From Chromatiales bacterium (GTDB taxonomy: Bacteria; Pseudomonadota; Gammaproteobacteria; Steroidobacterales; GCA-2729495), in NCBI GenBank assembly GCA_030614035.1, contig JAUWKW010000010.1, positions 1 through 13,576 on the forward strand: a DNA stretch of 13,576 bases. Direction: 5' to 3'. The translations under genes were made by a program, and so were the position numbers. Positions 6,213 through 13,576 of this stretch are shown piece by piece; positions within the stretch are counted from its first letter, which is position 1; every line of letters starts with the position of its first letter. The notes under the pieces were generated by a model that was given only the letters and a program-made list of their open reading frames with translations, searched no databases and was not told the DNA's origin.

Positions 6213-8582
6213 TCAAACTGATTCGCCAGCAAGCATCATCCAGGTTTCGACCACGCTGTCCGGGTTCAAAGACATGCTCTCGATTCCCTGGTCGACCAGC
6301 CACTTGGCCAGTTCGGGGTGGTCCGAGGGTCCTTGCCCACAGATACCGATATATTTTCCCTGGCGTTTGCAGGCATCGATTGCCATTTTCAGCAGAGCCT
6401 TCACCGCCTCATCCCGTTCGTCGAAAAGATCCGCGATCAGTCCGGAATCCCTGTCCAGTCCCAGGGTTAGCTGTGTCATGTCGTTCGAACCGATCGACAT
6501 GCCGTCGAAGTATTGAAGAAACTGGTCTGCAAGCAGCGCGTTCGATGGCAGTTCGCACATCATGATGACACGCAGGTCGTTCTCGCCCCTGGCGAGCCCC
6601 ATTTGAGCTAATAAGCTGGTGACCTCCTCAGCTTCTTTGATAGTCCGGACGCACGGGACCATCAGCTCGACGTTGGCGCGTCCCATGTCTTCGCGCACTC
6701 GCTTAATTGCGCGGCATTCCATTTCGAAACAGTCCTGAAAACCCGGGTCCCGGTACCGCGACGCACCGCGGAAACCGAGCATCGGGTTTTCTTCCTTGGG
6801 TTCGTATTGCTGTCCGCCAATCAGGTTGGCGTATTCGTTCGACTTGAAATCCGACAAGCGCACGATGACCGGTGCTGGGGCAAATGCGGCAGCTATGCAG
6901 GCAATACCCTCGCTCAACTTGTCCACGAAAAATTCAACCGGCTGATCATACCCGGCCATCTGTTGCCGGATGGTCTGCTGAACATCCGGACGAAGTTTGT
7001 CGAATTCCAGAAGCGCTTTTGGATGCACACCGATAGTCCGGTTAATAATAAACTCCAGACGCGCAAGCCCCACTCCGGAGTTAGGTAGATTAGCGAAGTC
7101 GAAGGCCCGATCTGGATTCGCGATGTTCATCATGATTTTGACCGGGATTTCGGGCAGCTTGTCCAGTTCGATCCGCTGTTGCGAGAAATCCAGCACACCC
7201 TTGTAAACGTAACCTTCATCGCCCTCGGCGCAGGAGACGGTGACCGGAACGCCGTCGCTTATATCATCCGTGGCAGTTCCGCAGCCCACGACCGCGGGAA
7301 TTCCCAGTTCCCGCGCGATAATCGCAGCGTGACAAGTGCGACCGCCGCGATTCGTCACGATGGCGGAAGCTCGTTTCATAACCGGCTCCCAGTTTGGATC
7401 GGTCATGTCGGCGACTAATACATCGCCTTGCTCGATCCGGGTCATATCCTCGATTTTGTCGATGACCTTGGCATTCCCGGCGCCGATTTTTTGACCAATA
7501 CTCCGGCCCTCGGCCAGAACCTTCGACCGGTTCTTGAGGGTGAAGCGCTGGATTGTTGTCCCGTTGCGACTTTGAACCGTCTCGGGTCGCGCCTGCAGCA
7601 GGTATAGCTGGCCGTCTTTACCGTCTTTGGCCCATTCAATGTCCATCGGCCGACCATAGTGGTCTTCGATTATCAGTGAATAGCGCGCTAGCAGTTCCAC
7701 ATCCTCGTCGGATAGGCAAAAGCGTGCGGAATCAGCCGGAGCAACGTCGACCGTTGCAATGCTCGAACCCTCGGACGGGTTGTCGCTGTAAATCATTTTG
7801 ATGGCTTTAGCGCCGAGGTTTTTCTTTACCAGAGCTCGTTTCCCGGCCTTCAATGCTGGCTTGTACACGTAGAACTCGTCTGGATTGACTGCGCCCTGCA
7901 CGACGGTCTCTCCGAGGCCATAGGATGCGGTGATGAAAACCAGGTCCGTGAAACCCGATTCGGTATCAAGTGTGAACATGACGCCACTGGAAGCAAGGTC
8001 ACTACGCACCATGTGCTGAACGCCGACCGACAAGGCGACGTGATTGTGATCGAACCCGTGGTGAACCCGGTATGCGATAGCGCGATCCGTGTATAAAGAC
8101 GCATACACCTGTTGAATTGAGGTTAGTAAGCGGTCCAGGCCACGCACATTGAGGAAGGTTTCCTGCTGGCCGGCAAACGACGCTTCCGGCAGATCTTCCG
8201 CCGTCGCTGACGAACGCACGGCAACCGACGTGTTTTCGCCTTGCCCGTTGGTCATCTTTTTCCAGGCGTCAGTGACCTCGGATCGCAGCTTCCCGGGCAG
8301 GTTGGCAGCGAGTATCCATTCGCGAATCTGCGCCCCGCATTCGGCCAGTTTGTTCACGTCATCAACATTGAGGGTGCTCAGCAGTGCCCCAATACGTGTG
8401 TCGAGTTCGTCCTGGCTGAGAAAATCCCGGTACGCCTGCGCCGTTGTGGCGAAACCGCCGGGCACGCGCACACCGGCATCTGACAGCCCCCCAATCATCT
8501 CTCCCAGGGAAGCGTTTTTGCCCCCGACAATCTCGATGTCTCCGATGCCAACGCGTTCAAACGGGACTACGTAGGAATCCAA
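6213..8582 (-). CDS. ppsA: Phosphoenolpyruvate synthase (pyruvate, water dikinase)
   Basis: This enzyme converts pyruvate, ATP and water to phosphoenolpyruvate, AMP and phosphate, the first gluconeogenic step from three-carbon substrates. The 789 residues compare with 792 in E. coli. In order they show the N-terminal ATP-binding domain ([11 protein letters not shown] at 19-29, [11 protein letters not shown] around 122-132), the phosphohistidine domain with GGRTCHAA (catalytic H418), and the C-terminal PEP/pyruvate barrel with a GICGQGPSD block holding C748. Thr416, two residues before H418, matches the position that PpsR phosphorylates in E. coli PpsA. The start is a TTG codon at 8582; it is supported by a strong AAGGGAGAG (8587-8595) and by the family N-terminus. 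The gene is divergent from ppsR. Confidence 0.97.
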   Translation of the reverse strand: MDSYVVPFERVGIGDIEIVGGKNASLGEMIGGLSDAGVRVPGGFATTAQAYRDFLSQDELDTRIGALLSTLNVDDVNKLAECGAQIREWILAANLPGKLRSEVTDAWKKMTNGQGENTSVAVRSSATAEDLPEASFAGQQETFLNVRGLDRLLTSIQQVYASLYTDRAIAYRVHHGFDHNHVALSVGVQHMVRSDLASSGVMFTLDTESGFTDLVFITASYGLGETVVQGAVNPDEFYVYKPALKAGKRALVKKNLGAKAIKMIYSDNPSEGSSIATVDVAPADSARFCLSDEDVELLARYSLIIEDHYGRPMDIEWAKDGKDGQLYLLQARPETVQSRNGTTIQRFTLKNRSKVLAEGRSIGQKIGAGNAKVIDKIEDMTRIEQGDVLVADMTDPNWEPVMKRASAIVTNRGGRTCHAAIIARELGIPAVVGCGTATDDISDGVPVTVSCAEGDEGYVYKGVLDFSQQRIELDKLPEIPVKIMMNIANPDRAFDFANLPNSGVGLARLEFIINRTIGVHPKALLEFDKLRPDVQQTIRQQMAGYDQPVEFFVDKLSEGIACIAAAFAPAPVIVRLSDFKSNEYANLIGGQQYEPKEENPMLGFRGASRYRDPGFQDCFEMECRAIKRVREDMGRANVELMVPCVRTIKEAEEVTSLLAQMGLARGENDLRVIMMCELPSNALLADQFLQYFDGMSIGSNDMTQLTLGLDRDSGLIADLFDERDEAVKALLKMAIDACKRQGKYIGICGQGPSDHPELAKWLVDQGIESMSLNPDSVVETWMMLAGESV

Positions 8583-8586
8583 AAGA

Positions 8587-8595
8587 CTCTCCCTT
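8587..8595 (-). promoter_or_regulatory. Ribosome binding site that sets the TTG start of ppsA
   Basis: On the minus strand these bases read AAGGGAGAG. The GGGAG core ends 6 bases before the TTG at 8582-8580. No ATG or GTG is equally well placed, so this site is the main reason for accepting a TTG start. Confidence 0.7.
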
Positions 8596-8634
8596 GTGCT
8601 GAGCCCACAGACGTGGACAATCGTAGCCTTGGAT

Positions 8635-8655
8635 TGTTGAGCATGATGTTGAGCA
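8635..8655 (+). repeat. Tandem 9-bp repeat at the ppsR start
   Basis: TGTTGAGCA occurs exactly at 8635-8643 and 8647-8655, separated by TGA, a 12-base period. The second copy ends one base before the GTG start of ppsR, so it covers the ribosome-binding region. No standard Shine-Dalgarno is visible beyond GAG. Confidence 0.6.
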
Positions 8656-8656
8656 C

Positions 8657-9481
8657 GTGAGTCGCCGTACCATTTTTTTCGTATCGGATCAGACCGGAGT
8701 CACCGCGGAAACGCTTGGACACAGTCTACTTACTCAGTTTGACGGCGAAGATTTTAACCAGGTCACTCTGCCATTTATAGATACCATTGACAAGGCAGAC
8801 GCTGCCGTTCGCCAGATCAACGCGGTGGCCGAGGCTGAAGATGCGCGGCCGATCATCTTCAGCACCTTGGTGCAGGATCATCTTCGGGAACGGTTTTTGC
8901 CCGCCGCCGGGCTCCTTCTGGATTTCTTCGAAACTTTCTTGAGTCCCCTCGAGCACGAGCTGCATGTCAAGTCAAACCACACAACCGGCAAGGCACATGG
9001 GCTGGGCGATGCTGAGCAATACGACCAGCGCATTGCGGCGACGAATTTCGCGCTCGACAACGATGACGGCGCGAGAGTTCGCGATTACGATCGGGCGGAC
9101 ATCATACTGATTGGTGTGTCACGTTCAGGAAAGACGCCGACCTGCTTGTACCTGGCGCTGAGTTACGGCGTATTTGCCGCCAACTTCCCGCTGTCGGAGG
9201 ATGAGCTCGAGTCCGGTACGCTACCTTCCGTTCTGGATCAGTACCGCGAGAAACTGTACGGGCTAACGATCGAGGCTAATCGCTTACAGCAGATTCGCAA
9301 GGAACGACGACCGCTGGGGCGGTACGCCGCCATGCAACAGGTCAGCTATGAAATTCGGGCAGCAGAATCGTTGTTCCGCCGCTATCAAATTTCCTACGTT
9401 GATACCACCGAATCCTCCATCGAGGAGATTGCCAGCACGATTCTGAACAGCACCGGCGTTGAACGCAGAACCCGACCCTGA
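8657..9481 (+). CDS. ppsR: PEP synthase regulatory protein (bifunctional kinase/pyrophosphorylase)
   Basis: This is a 274-residue DUF299-family protein (E. coli PpsR has 277). It inactivates PEP synthase by ADP-dependent phosphorylation of a Thr next to the catalytic His and reactivates it by Pi-dependent removal. The N-terminus [20 protein letters not shown] matches the family's F-x-(I/V)-S-D-x-T-x-x-T-A-E start. The P-loop is GVSRSGKT (153-160), followed by PTCLYLA. The C-terminal part carries the (S)-x-E-E-I-A-x-x-I block as [12 protein letters not shown]. The start is GTG at 8657 and no in-frame ATG lies nearby. The gene is divergent from ppsA across 74 bases, the expected pairing. A perfect 6-bp hairpin (CGACCC 9473-9478 with GGGTCG 9484-9489) holds the stop codon in its loop. 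Confidence 0.96.
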   Translation: MSRRTIFFVSDQTGVTAETLGHSLLTQFDGEDFNQVTLPFIDTIDKADAAVRQINAVAEAEDARPIIFSTLVQDHLRERFLPAAGLLLDFFETFLSPLEHELHVKSNHTTGKAHGLGDAEQYDQRIAATNFALDNDDGARVRDYDRADIILIGVSRSGKTPTCLYLALSYGVFAANFPLSEDELESGTLPSVLDQYREKLYGLTIEANRLQQIRKERRPLGRYAAMQQVSYEIRAAESLFRRYQISYVDTTESSIEEIASTILNSTGVERRTRP

Positions 9482-9510
9482 TCGGGTCGAACAGCCAATT
9501 CAATCAAGCG

Positions 9511-9540
9511 AATCGTTCAGCGTTTCCGGCGATTTTTTTT
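9511..9540 (+). terminator. Possible intrinsic terminator downstream of ppsR
   Basis: AATCG (9511-9515) can pair with CGATT (9530-9534) around a 14-base loop, and the right arm leads into eight T residues at 9533-9540. The T-tract is good but the stem is short and AT-rich, so efficiency is doubtful. Its position, 30 bases after the ppsR stop, fits. Confidence 0.35.
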
Positions 9541-9563
9541 GTTGCGCGGTAGTTTCCTGACAG

Positions 9564-9654
9564 TGCTGTGCGTTAAACACACAGCAAACAAGTTAGTCAA
9601 GTACTAAAAGTATTTTGTCGGCTGTGTCGCAGAAGTAAAAAGATGATGCTGTGC
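9564..9654. promoter_or_regulatory. Clustered GCTGTG motifs upstream of the DUF1249 gene
   Basis: A 7-bp inverted repeat, TGCTGTG (9564-9570) and CACAGCA (9580-9586) with a 9-base centre, looks like an operator or small hairpin. Further copies of GCTGTG occur at 9621-9626 and 9648-9653. The octamer TGCTGTGC is exact at 9564-9571 and 9647-9654, the latter overlapping the predicted extended -10. A regulator binding site is inferred only; I do not recognise the motif. Confidence 0.35.
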
Positions 9655-9660
9655 TATAGT
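9652..9660 (+). promoter_or_regulatory. Extended -10 promoter of the DUF1249 gene
   Basis: TGC directly before TATAGT (9655-9660) forms an extended -10 element with one mismatch to TATAAT. The -35 region (about 9632-9637) is poor, as is common for extended -10 promoters. The expected transcription start, 6-8 bases downstream, falls on or beside the ATG at 9667. Confidence 0.45.
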
Positions 9661-9666
9661 GCGTTC

Positions 9667-10131
9667 ATGCTGGCAGATAGCTACATCGTCCCGGAATGTA
9701 TCGCGCAGCCCCGAAGTTTCGGCGGCCTGATGGCTTTATATGAAGGAAACTACATTAAGCTTAATGCGCTGATTGCAGAGTTGGGTCAGCAGTCCGGACA
9801 ATTCATGTCGTACACCGCAAACGACTGCGACCTCCGTCTGATCATAGAGACTAGAACCCGGTATACCTGCCTGATGCGCTTGACCTACCTGTTCCCTGTT
9901 TCTGGAACAACTGTGGCCGATCCCGATCTCTGCACGAAAGTTTATTTTGATGCCAGAATGGCCGAAGTACGCAGTTGGGCGAAACACCATCGGCACGAGG
10001 TTCTGCGGAATCTGGATCATCGCTACAGCCGTGAACTGGATCGCCGCTGGTCTCGTAACATGATGCTCAGCAAGTGGCTCGACTATCTATCGGACATGGG
10101 TCACGCCTTTCCTGCCCGCCAAATCGCCTAG
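9667..10131 (+). CDS. DUF1249 family protein (YqiB-like)
   Basis: This is a small cytoplasmic protein of the DUF1249 family, which includes E. coli YqiB; the function is unknown. From the ATG at 9667 it has 154 residues, against about 140 for YqiB. Family features seen are an N-terminal helix (GLMALYEGNYIKLNALI), a beta-rich middle with LRLIIETRTRYTCLMRLTYLF, a strand block reading TKVYFDARMAEVRSW, and a C-terminal helix (NMMLSKWLDYLSDMGHAF). There is no signal peptide or TM segment. The frame opens at ATG 9643, but that codon lies upstream of the predicted transcription start. ATG 9730 would cut the conserved helix. None of the three has a Shine-Dalgarno, so 9667 is the best compromise and may be leaderless. 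The gene is flanked by ppsR and the coiled-coil gene, all on the same strand. Confidence 0.82.
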   Translation: MLADSYIVPECIAQPRSFGGLMALYEGNYIKLNALIAELGQQSGQFMSYTANDCDLRLIIETRTRYTCLMRLTYLFPVSGTTVADPDLCTKVYFDARMAEVRSWAKHHRHEVLRNLDHRYSRELDRRWSRNMMLSKWLDYLSDMGHAFPARQIA

Positions 10132-10134
10132 TAT

Positions 10135-10190
10135 TTGATATTCGTACCAAATATGTCGATTACCTCATAGTTTGAGGCTTGATATTTCGT
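10135..10190. repeat. AT-rich stretch with imperfect direct repeat and small inverted repeat
   Basis: TTGATATTCGT (10135-10145) recurs as TTGATATTTCGT (10179-10190) with one inserted T. The start-to-start distance is 44 bases, about four helical turns. Between the copies lies CCTCA (10163-10167) pairing with TGAGG (10173-10177). The block is clearly more AT-rich than the flanking genes and precedes the coiled-coil gene, so it is a reasonable place for its promoter or operator. I could not find a good -35/-10 pair. Confidence 0.4.
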
Positions 10191-10262
10191 TAAATTGCCG
10201 GCGCAGCCTCGCCCATGTGGCAGAGCTGCCTATCATCAATCCTAGGTGCGGCGACGGATACG

Positions 10263-11297
10263 ATGGCTACACTTGCAACGCAGTTATTTTCCCGGGAAGA
10301 GGGGCAGGAAGAAGACGAGCGACTTCTCAGTCTCTTCAAGAATCGCGTTGAGCTGAAAAAAGAGTTTGCCAAACTCCGCAGCGAGCGCGAGAAGCTTGGT
10401 GATCAGCTCAAGCAGCAGGAAAACGCCACCCTAAGAGCTCAACAGAAACTGGAGCAGTTGGAAGGCCTTTTGGCCGATCAAGAATGCGCCGGCAATGCAA
10501 TCGTTTTCTATCAGCTGCGGGGAGTTTGGCAAAACTGCCGTCGCCGGATGCGTGCTTTCGCGGGCGAGTTAAGTAACGGTTGGAAAGAGCGCGAGCACCA
10601 GCAACAGATAGCGGCATTTGAAAAACAGCGTGCGACCACATTAAATGAAATTCAGAACAAGATAGATGAGCTCGGCCAAAAACGTGCTCATGTTACTGCG
10701 GAGATCGGTACGGTCGAAGCGAGCCGCAAAAATCACCGCTGGTTCTGGAATTTCTTCAAGCGCCGGGAACTCAAAGTCAAGGCCGACGGATTATACGCAG
10801 CGCAGAGCGCTATCGACGAGCGGATCGGTGAATTGGACGGGACGCGTGAATCCTGTTCGGAGCAGCCGCAACCCGCGTTTCCGGGCATATCTATCTCCGG
10901 CCTGCGTTCGATTAACCTGGCAATTATCGCCCTTGCTCAGGAACTGTATCTGCACTTCTCCGCAGGAGAGTTCAGCAATCTAGCTCGGGAAGCATCTATT
11001 CGCCAGGTCGGCGATGCGCAGTATGGCGATCCGAACGAATGTCGCGATTTGAGCAAGAGAATTGATGCATGTGTTAAAGCGCTCGAAGAGAGTGCCGACC
11101 TGGCACCGAGGGTTCAGATTCGCGCACAACACCTTAAGGGCCAGGTCGAATATCGTCGTGATACCGATACCGTGCCCGTGGCCGGCGATCTTGCGGAGAT
11201 GCTCCGCAGCGTGGAACAAGGGAATGCAGCCGGTCAGATTAGCGTCAACGTTCTGGCCGAAGAGTTCTGGGACATCTTCACCATCCTGCTGACCTGA
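10263..11297 (+). CDS. Unrecognised coiled-coil protein
   Basis: I do not recognise this 344-residue protein. It has no signal peptide and no convincing TM helix, so it is probably cytoplasmic. Residues about 17-75 and 105-196 are rich in Lys, Glu, Gln, Arg and Leu with heptad-like spacing, suggesting two long coiled coils. The second is interrupted by an aromatic/basic patch, RWFWNFFKRRELK (159-171), that could touch a membrane or partner. A Pro-rich hinge (201-208) leads to a helical C-terminal domain (about 210-344) ending in the hydrophobic, aromatic tail EEFWDIFTILLT. ATG 10263 is preferred over ATG 10215 (adds 16 residues) because the charged helix follows it directly; neither has a clear Shine-Dalgarno. 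The long intact frame and codon pattern support a real gene. It lies 131 bases after the DUF1249 gene and converges on prc. Confidence 0.8.
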   Translation: MATLATQLFSREEGQEEDERLLSLFKNRVELKKEFAKLRSEREKLGDQLKQQENATLRAQQKLEQLEGLLADQECAGNAIVFYQLRGVWQNCRRRMRAFAGELSNGWKEREHQQQIAAFEKQRATTLNEIQNKIDELGQKRAHVTAEIGTVEASRKNHRWFWNFFKRRELKVKADGLYAAQSAIDERIGELDGTRESCSEQPQPAFPGISISGLRSINLAIIALAQELYLHFSAGEFSNLAREASIRQVGDAQYGDPNECRDLSKRIDACVKALEESADLAPRVQIRAQHLKGQVEYRRDTDTVPVAGDLAEMLRSVEQGNAAGQISVNVLAEEFWDIFTILLT

Positions 11298-11342
11298 TTT
11301 GCCACGCTCCGCGAACGAGCGGCGCGAATCAGTTCACTGATA

Positions 11343-13475
11343 TCAATGCAGGCTAAGGTCGGTCAGAAATGCCGGCTCGCCGGAATTCAGCAGCGCCAGG
11401 TCGGTGGCGATCTCCGCGGCTTGCTGCAGCAGGATATCCGGGCGCTCTGCTTCGTCAAGCTCCTCAGCTGACTCCAGTGGTTCAAGCCCGAGCGCCGCGC
11501 GACGGTCGTTTTCGCGATCTAAACGGGCCTGACGGCGAGCATCCATTTCGGCGCGGCGGACCTCCAGGTTCAAGGATACGGAGTTCTGCGTCCGGATCGC
11601 GTCCAGCGCTGCAATGTCTTGCACCAGGTACTGAAAATCCGGGTCCCCAACGGAGCGTACCTGCTGGCCTTCGCTAAGAGACACGATGGTGTTGTCCAGC
11701 GGCAATTCCGAACTGAACCGGGTGGCCGTGATCTGGTCCCAGGGCAGAGCGCCAGGCCGGCTGCTCTCGCCAACGTCGTTGGTATCCAGCAGTGACGGAA
11801 GTTCGATATCGGGAATGACACCCCGGTGCTGGGTGCTATCACCTGTCACCCGATAATACTTTCCTATCGTTAGCGTCAATTGCCCCAGCCCGGGTTCCAG
11901 ATCTTTTCGCGTGTATTGATCCAACACGTAGAGATTCTGGACGGTCCCTTTGCCAAACGTCTGTTGGCCGATCACGACGCCGCGACGATAGTCCTGGATT
12001 GCGGCGGCAAAAATCTCCGATGCGGAAGCGCTGTAGCGGTCAACGAGCACGACCAGAGGACCGTCATAAGCCGTTGACGGTTCAGGATCCTTAAGGACCT
12101 CGATGCGCCCGTTGGTATCCCGGAGCTGGACAACGGGCCCGGATTCGATGAATAAACCACTCAGCGAAGTTGCTTCTGAAAGGTGCCCTCCGCCGTTTCC
12201 GCGCAAGTCAATGACCAATCCGTCGACGTTCTCACCTTCCAATTCTTCGATTAGCCGGCGAACATCCCGCGTCGTGCTGACAAAATCTTTTTCGCCGCGG
12301 CTACGTGCGGCGAAATCCTGGTAGAAGCTGGGCACCTCAATGATTCCAACGCGAAAGCTCTGCGTATCCCGCTCGATGTCGAGTACCGAGCTTTTCGCTG
12401 CCTGTTCTTCCAGCTTGATTTTGTCGCGCACGAGGTCGAGCTCGTAATCTGCCTCGCCCGGTGCGGTGTCGCCCGGCAAAATCTGCAGGCGGACCATCGT
12501 CCCGCTCGCGCCGCGAATTAGCTGTACGACCTCATCGAGCTGCCAGCCGATGACATCGACCATCGACCCATCATCTCCCTGGCCGACAGCAATGATCCGA
12601 TCTTTGGGCTTCATCCGTCCATCGATCGCCGCCGGACCACCGGGGATGATACCCAGTACCGTCACGTATTCCTCGTCCAGCTGAAGTGAGGCACCAATCC
12701 CCTGGTAAGACAGGCTCATCTGGATCCGATATTCCTCGGAATGCCGCGGGGACATGTAACTCGAATGCGGGTCCAGCGTGCGTGCAAATGAATTGATGAA
12801 GTTCTCGAATACGTCGTCGGCATCCAGCTGGTTTATGCGTTTCAGAACCTGCTTGTATCTCTTGGCCAGGATCTCTTCGCTTTCTTCGTAGGTTTTATCC
12901 GTGAGGGCCAGGCTCAAGAGGTCATTCTTTACACGCAGACGCCATAGTTCCCGCCTTTGGGCGGTGTCAGCGGGCCAGGGCATGTCTGTTCTGTCGAACA
13001 CGTAATACTCGTCGATTTCGAAATCTGGCTCTTGATCGAGCAGGCCAATCGCGTAGTTCAACTGTTGCTGTGCACGCAATCGGTACAGGCGAAAAATATC
13101 GAACACCGGCTCCATGTCACCTGACTTGAGTATGTCGTCCAGCTCGTACTGGTATTTTGAGAAGTAGGCGATGTCCGGCTCCAAAAAATAGTGTCGGTTG
13201 CCATCCAGGGCATCGATATAGTTATCCAGCAGTTGCTCAGACAGCCGGTCGTCGATCACTGACCGGGAGTAGTGGGCCCGTTCGGCAAACTTGGCGACCA
13301 ACTGGGATACTTCATACTGCCGCTGAGTTGACTGGAGAATACTCGGGACGTCTGCCGAGTCGTCGGTCTGTGCGCTGGCGAGTGGACTAAAGAGCGCCAG
13401 GCTGGCGGCGATGACAATGGCACAGCGGCGAAGATGCTGCAGGCCTGCCAAGCTTGGTTTGTTTGTTGAAATCAT
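11343..13475 (-). CDS. prc: Tail-specific (C-terminal processing) protease Prc
   Basis: This is a periplasmic S41-family serine protease that trims or degrades proteins with non-polar C-termini, including, in E. coli, FtsI and the peptidoglycan hydrolase MepS. The 710 residues compare with 682 in E. coli. Seen in order are a signal peptide (basic LQHLRRC, hydrophobic core, likely cleavage after ASA near residue 35), the helical N-terminal domain with LDPHSSYMSPR (234-244), and a PDZ domain (about 252-335, YQGIGASLQ then GPAAIDGRMKPKDRI). The protease core follows with DLRGNGGGHLSEA (423-435). The Ser/Lys dyad maps to S484 in YSASASEIFAAAIQD and K509 in TFGKGTVQ, with D495 conserved; the spacing equals that of E. 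coli S430/D441/K455 (mature numbering). No clear Shine-Dalgarno precedes ATG 13475. It has no partner such as nlpI in the window. Confidence 0.96.
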   Translation of the reverse strand: MISTNKPSLAGLQHLRRCAIVIAASLALFSPLASAQTDDSADVPSILQSTQRQYEVSQLVAKFAERAHYSRSVIDDRLSEQLLDNYIDALDGNRHYFLEPDIAYFSKYQYELDDILKSGDMEPVFDIFRLYRLRAQQQLNYAIGLLDQEPDFEIDEYYVFDRTDMPWPADTAQRRELWRLRVKNDLLSLALTDKTYEESEEILAKRYKQVLKRINQLDADDVFENFINSFARTLDPHSSYMSPRHSEEYRIQMSLSYQGIGASLQLDEEYVTVLGIIPGGPAAIDGRMKPKDRIIAVGQGDDGSMVDVIGWQLDEVVQLIRGASGTMVRLQILPGDTAPGEADYELDLVRDKIKLEEQAAKSSVLDIERDTQSFRVGIIEVPSFYQDFAARSRGEKDFVSTTRDVRRLIEELEGENVDGLVIDLRGNGGGHLSEATSLSGLFIESGPVVQLRDTNGRIEVLKDPEPSTAYDGPLVVLVDRYSASASEIFAAAIQDYRRGVVIGQQTFGKGTVQNLYVLDQYTRKDLEPGLGQLTLTIGKYYRVTGDSTQHRGVIPDIELPSLLDTNDVGESSRPGALPWDQITATRFSSELPLDNTIVSLSEGQQVRSVGDPDFQYLVQDIAALDAIRTQNSVSLNLEVRRAEMDARRQARLDRENDRRAALGLEPLESAEELDEAERPDILLQQAAEIATDLALLNSGEPAFLTDLSLH

Positions 13476-13496
13476 TGAGTAATCTGACTATTCGGT

Positions 13497-13525
13497 TTGC
13501 CAAACAGTTCAACCAGCCATATGGG
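13497..13525 (+). promoter_or_regulatory. Candidate promoter for the right-edge gene
   Basis: TTGCCA (13497-13502) is one base from the -35 consensus. It is followed after 17 bases by TATGGG (13520-13525), which matches only the TAT half of the -10. Transcription would start about 27 bases before the ATG at 13560. The interval to prc on the other strand is 84 bases, so the region must serve both directions. Confidence 0.25.
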
Positions 13526-13559
13526 GCGCCTAGGCTAGTCGGAACACCCTGAGGAAGCA

Positions 13560-13576
13560 ATGTCTGACTGCTCAGA
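13560..13576 (+). CDS. Start of a gene truncated by the window edge
   Basis: ATG at 13560 is preceded by GAGG (13551-13554) with 5 intervening bases, one of the best ribosome binding sites in the window. Only five codons (MSDCS) are visible before the end, so the product cannot be identified. The upstream in-frame ATG at 13521 meets a TAG after five codons, which supports 13560 as the start. It is divergent from prc. Confidence 0.5.

Noticed and set aside
8643..8660. Five-codon open frame ATG ATG TTG AGC ACG TGA overlapping the ppsR GTG
   Set aside because: The stop-start overlap is suggestive of coupling, but the frame has no Shine-Dalgarno and arises from the 12-base tandem repeat. It is too short to support.
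11305..11341. Two small hairpins (CGCTC/GAGCG and ATCAG/CTGAT) between the coiled-coil gene and prc
   Set aside because: The stems are 5 bp each with no T-tract, so they do not qualify as intrinsic terminators for either gene.
1..13576. Mobile elements, CRISPR arrays, tRNA or rRNA genes, defence or secretion systems
   Set aside because: I found no transposase or integrase-like frame, no repeat-spacer pattern and no tRNA cloverleaf. Gene content is housekeeping throughout.

Overview
The window reads as chromosomal core DNA of a moderately GC-rich gammaproteobacterium. The evidence is the 4.5S RNA-dnaX-ybaB-recR cluster, the presence of orn, rsgA and an E. coli-type prc, the divergent ppsA/ppsR pair, and two families largely restricted to Gammaproteobacteria: the YgiM-like SH3 membrane protein and the DUF1249/YqiB family. 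I cannot place it more finely from sequence alone. I see no insertion sequence, prophage, integrase, tRNA or CRISPR array.

Layout, left to right. At the left edge is a possible C-terminal tail of a hydratase-like gene (+), then a roughly 210-base gene-free stretch. A small outer-membrane-type lipoprotein gene (-) follows. It is divergent from the 4.5S SRP RNA gene (+), and their predicted promoters overlap. The replication/recombination run dnaX, ybaB, recR (+) comes next and meets rsgA (-) tail to tail with a 7-base gap. rsgA is divergent from orn (+). A YgiM-like SH3/coiled-coil/one-TM protein (+) converges on ppsA (-). ppsA is divergent from its regulator gene ppsR (+) across 74 bases. Then come a DUF1249 gene (+) and an unrecognised coiled-coil protein gene (+), which converges on the periplasmic tail-specific protease gene prc (-). 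At the right edge a new + strand gene begins with a strong Shine-Dalgarno sequence.

Functional links. dnaX (clamp loader), ybaB (nucleoid-associated protein) and recR (recombination mediator) form a conserved DNA-maintenance operon. Here a terminator-like hairpin sits between dnaX and ybaB. The 4.5S RNA serves membrane-protein targeting. rsgA (30S maturation) and orn (final step of RNA decay) are housekeeping RNA genes. PpsA makes PEP from pyruvate, and PpsR switches it by phosphorylating or dephosphorylating a Thr two residues before the catalytic His; that Thr-Cys-His arrangement is present.

Nothing here is clearly a new multi-gene system. The best candidate for something undescribed is the 344-residue coiled-coil protein at 10263-11297, with its AT-rich, repeat-containing upstream region. 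The secondary points of interest are regulatory: overlapping divergent promoters at 4.5S RNA, a hairpin plus T-tract inside the dnaX-ybaB gap, a tandem 9-bp repeat at the ppsR start, and clustered GCTGTG motifs before the DUF1249 gene, which may itself be leaderless.
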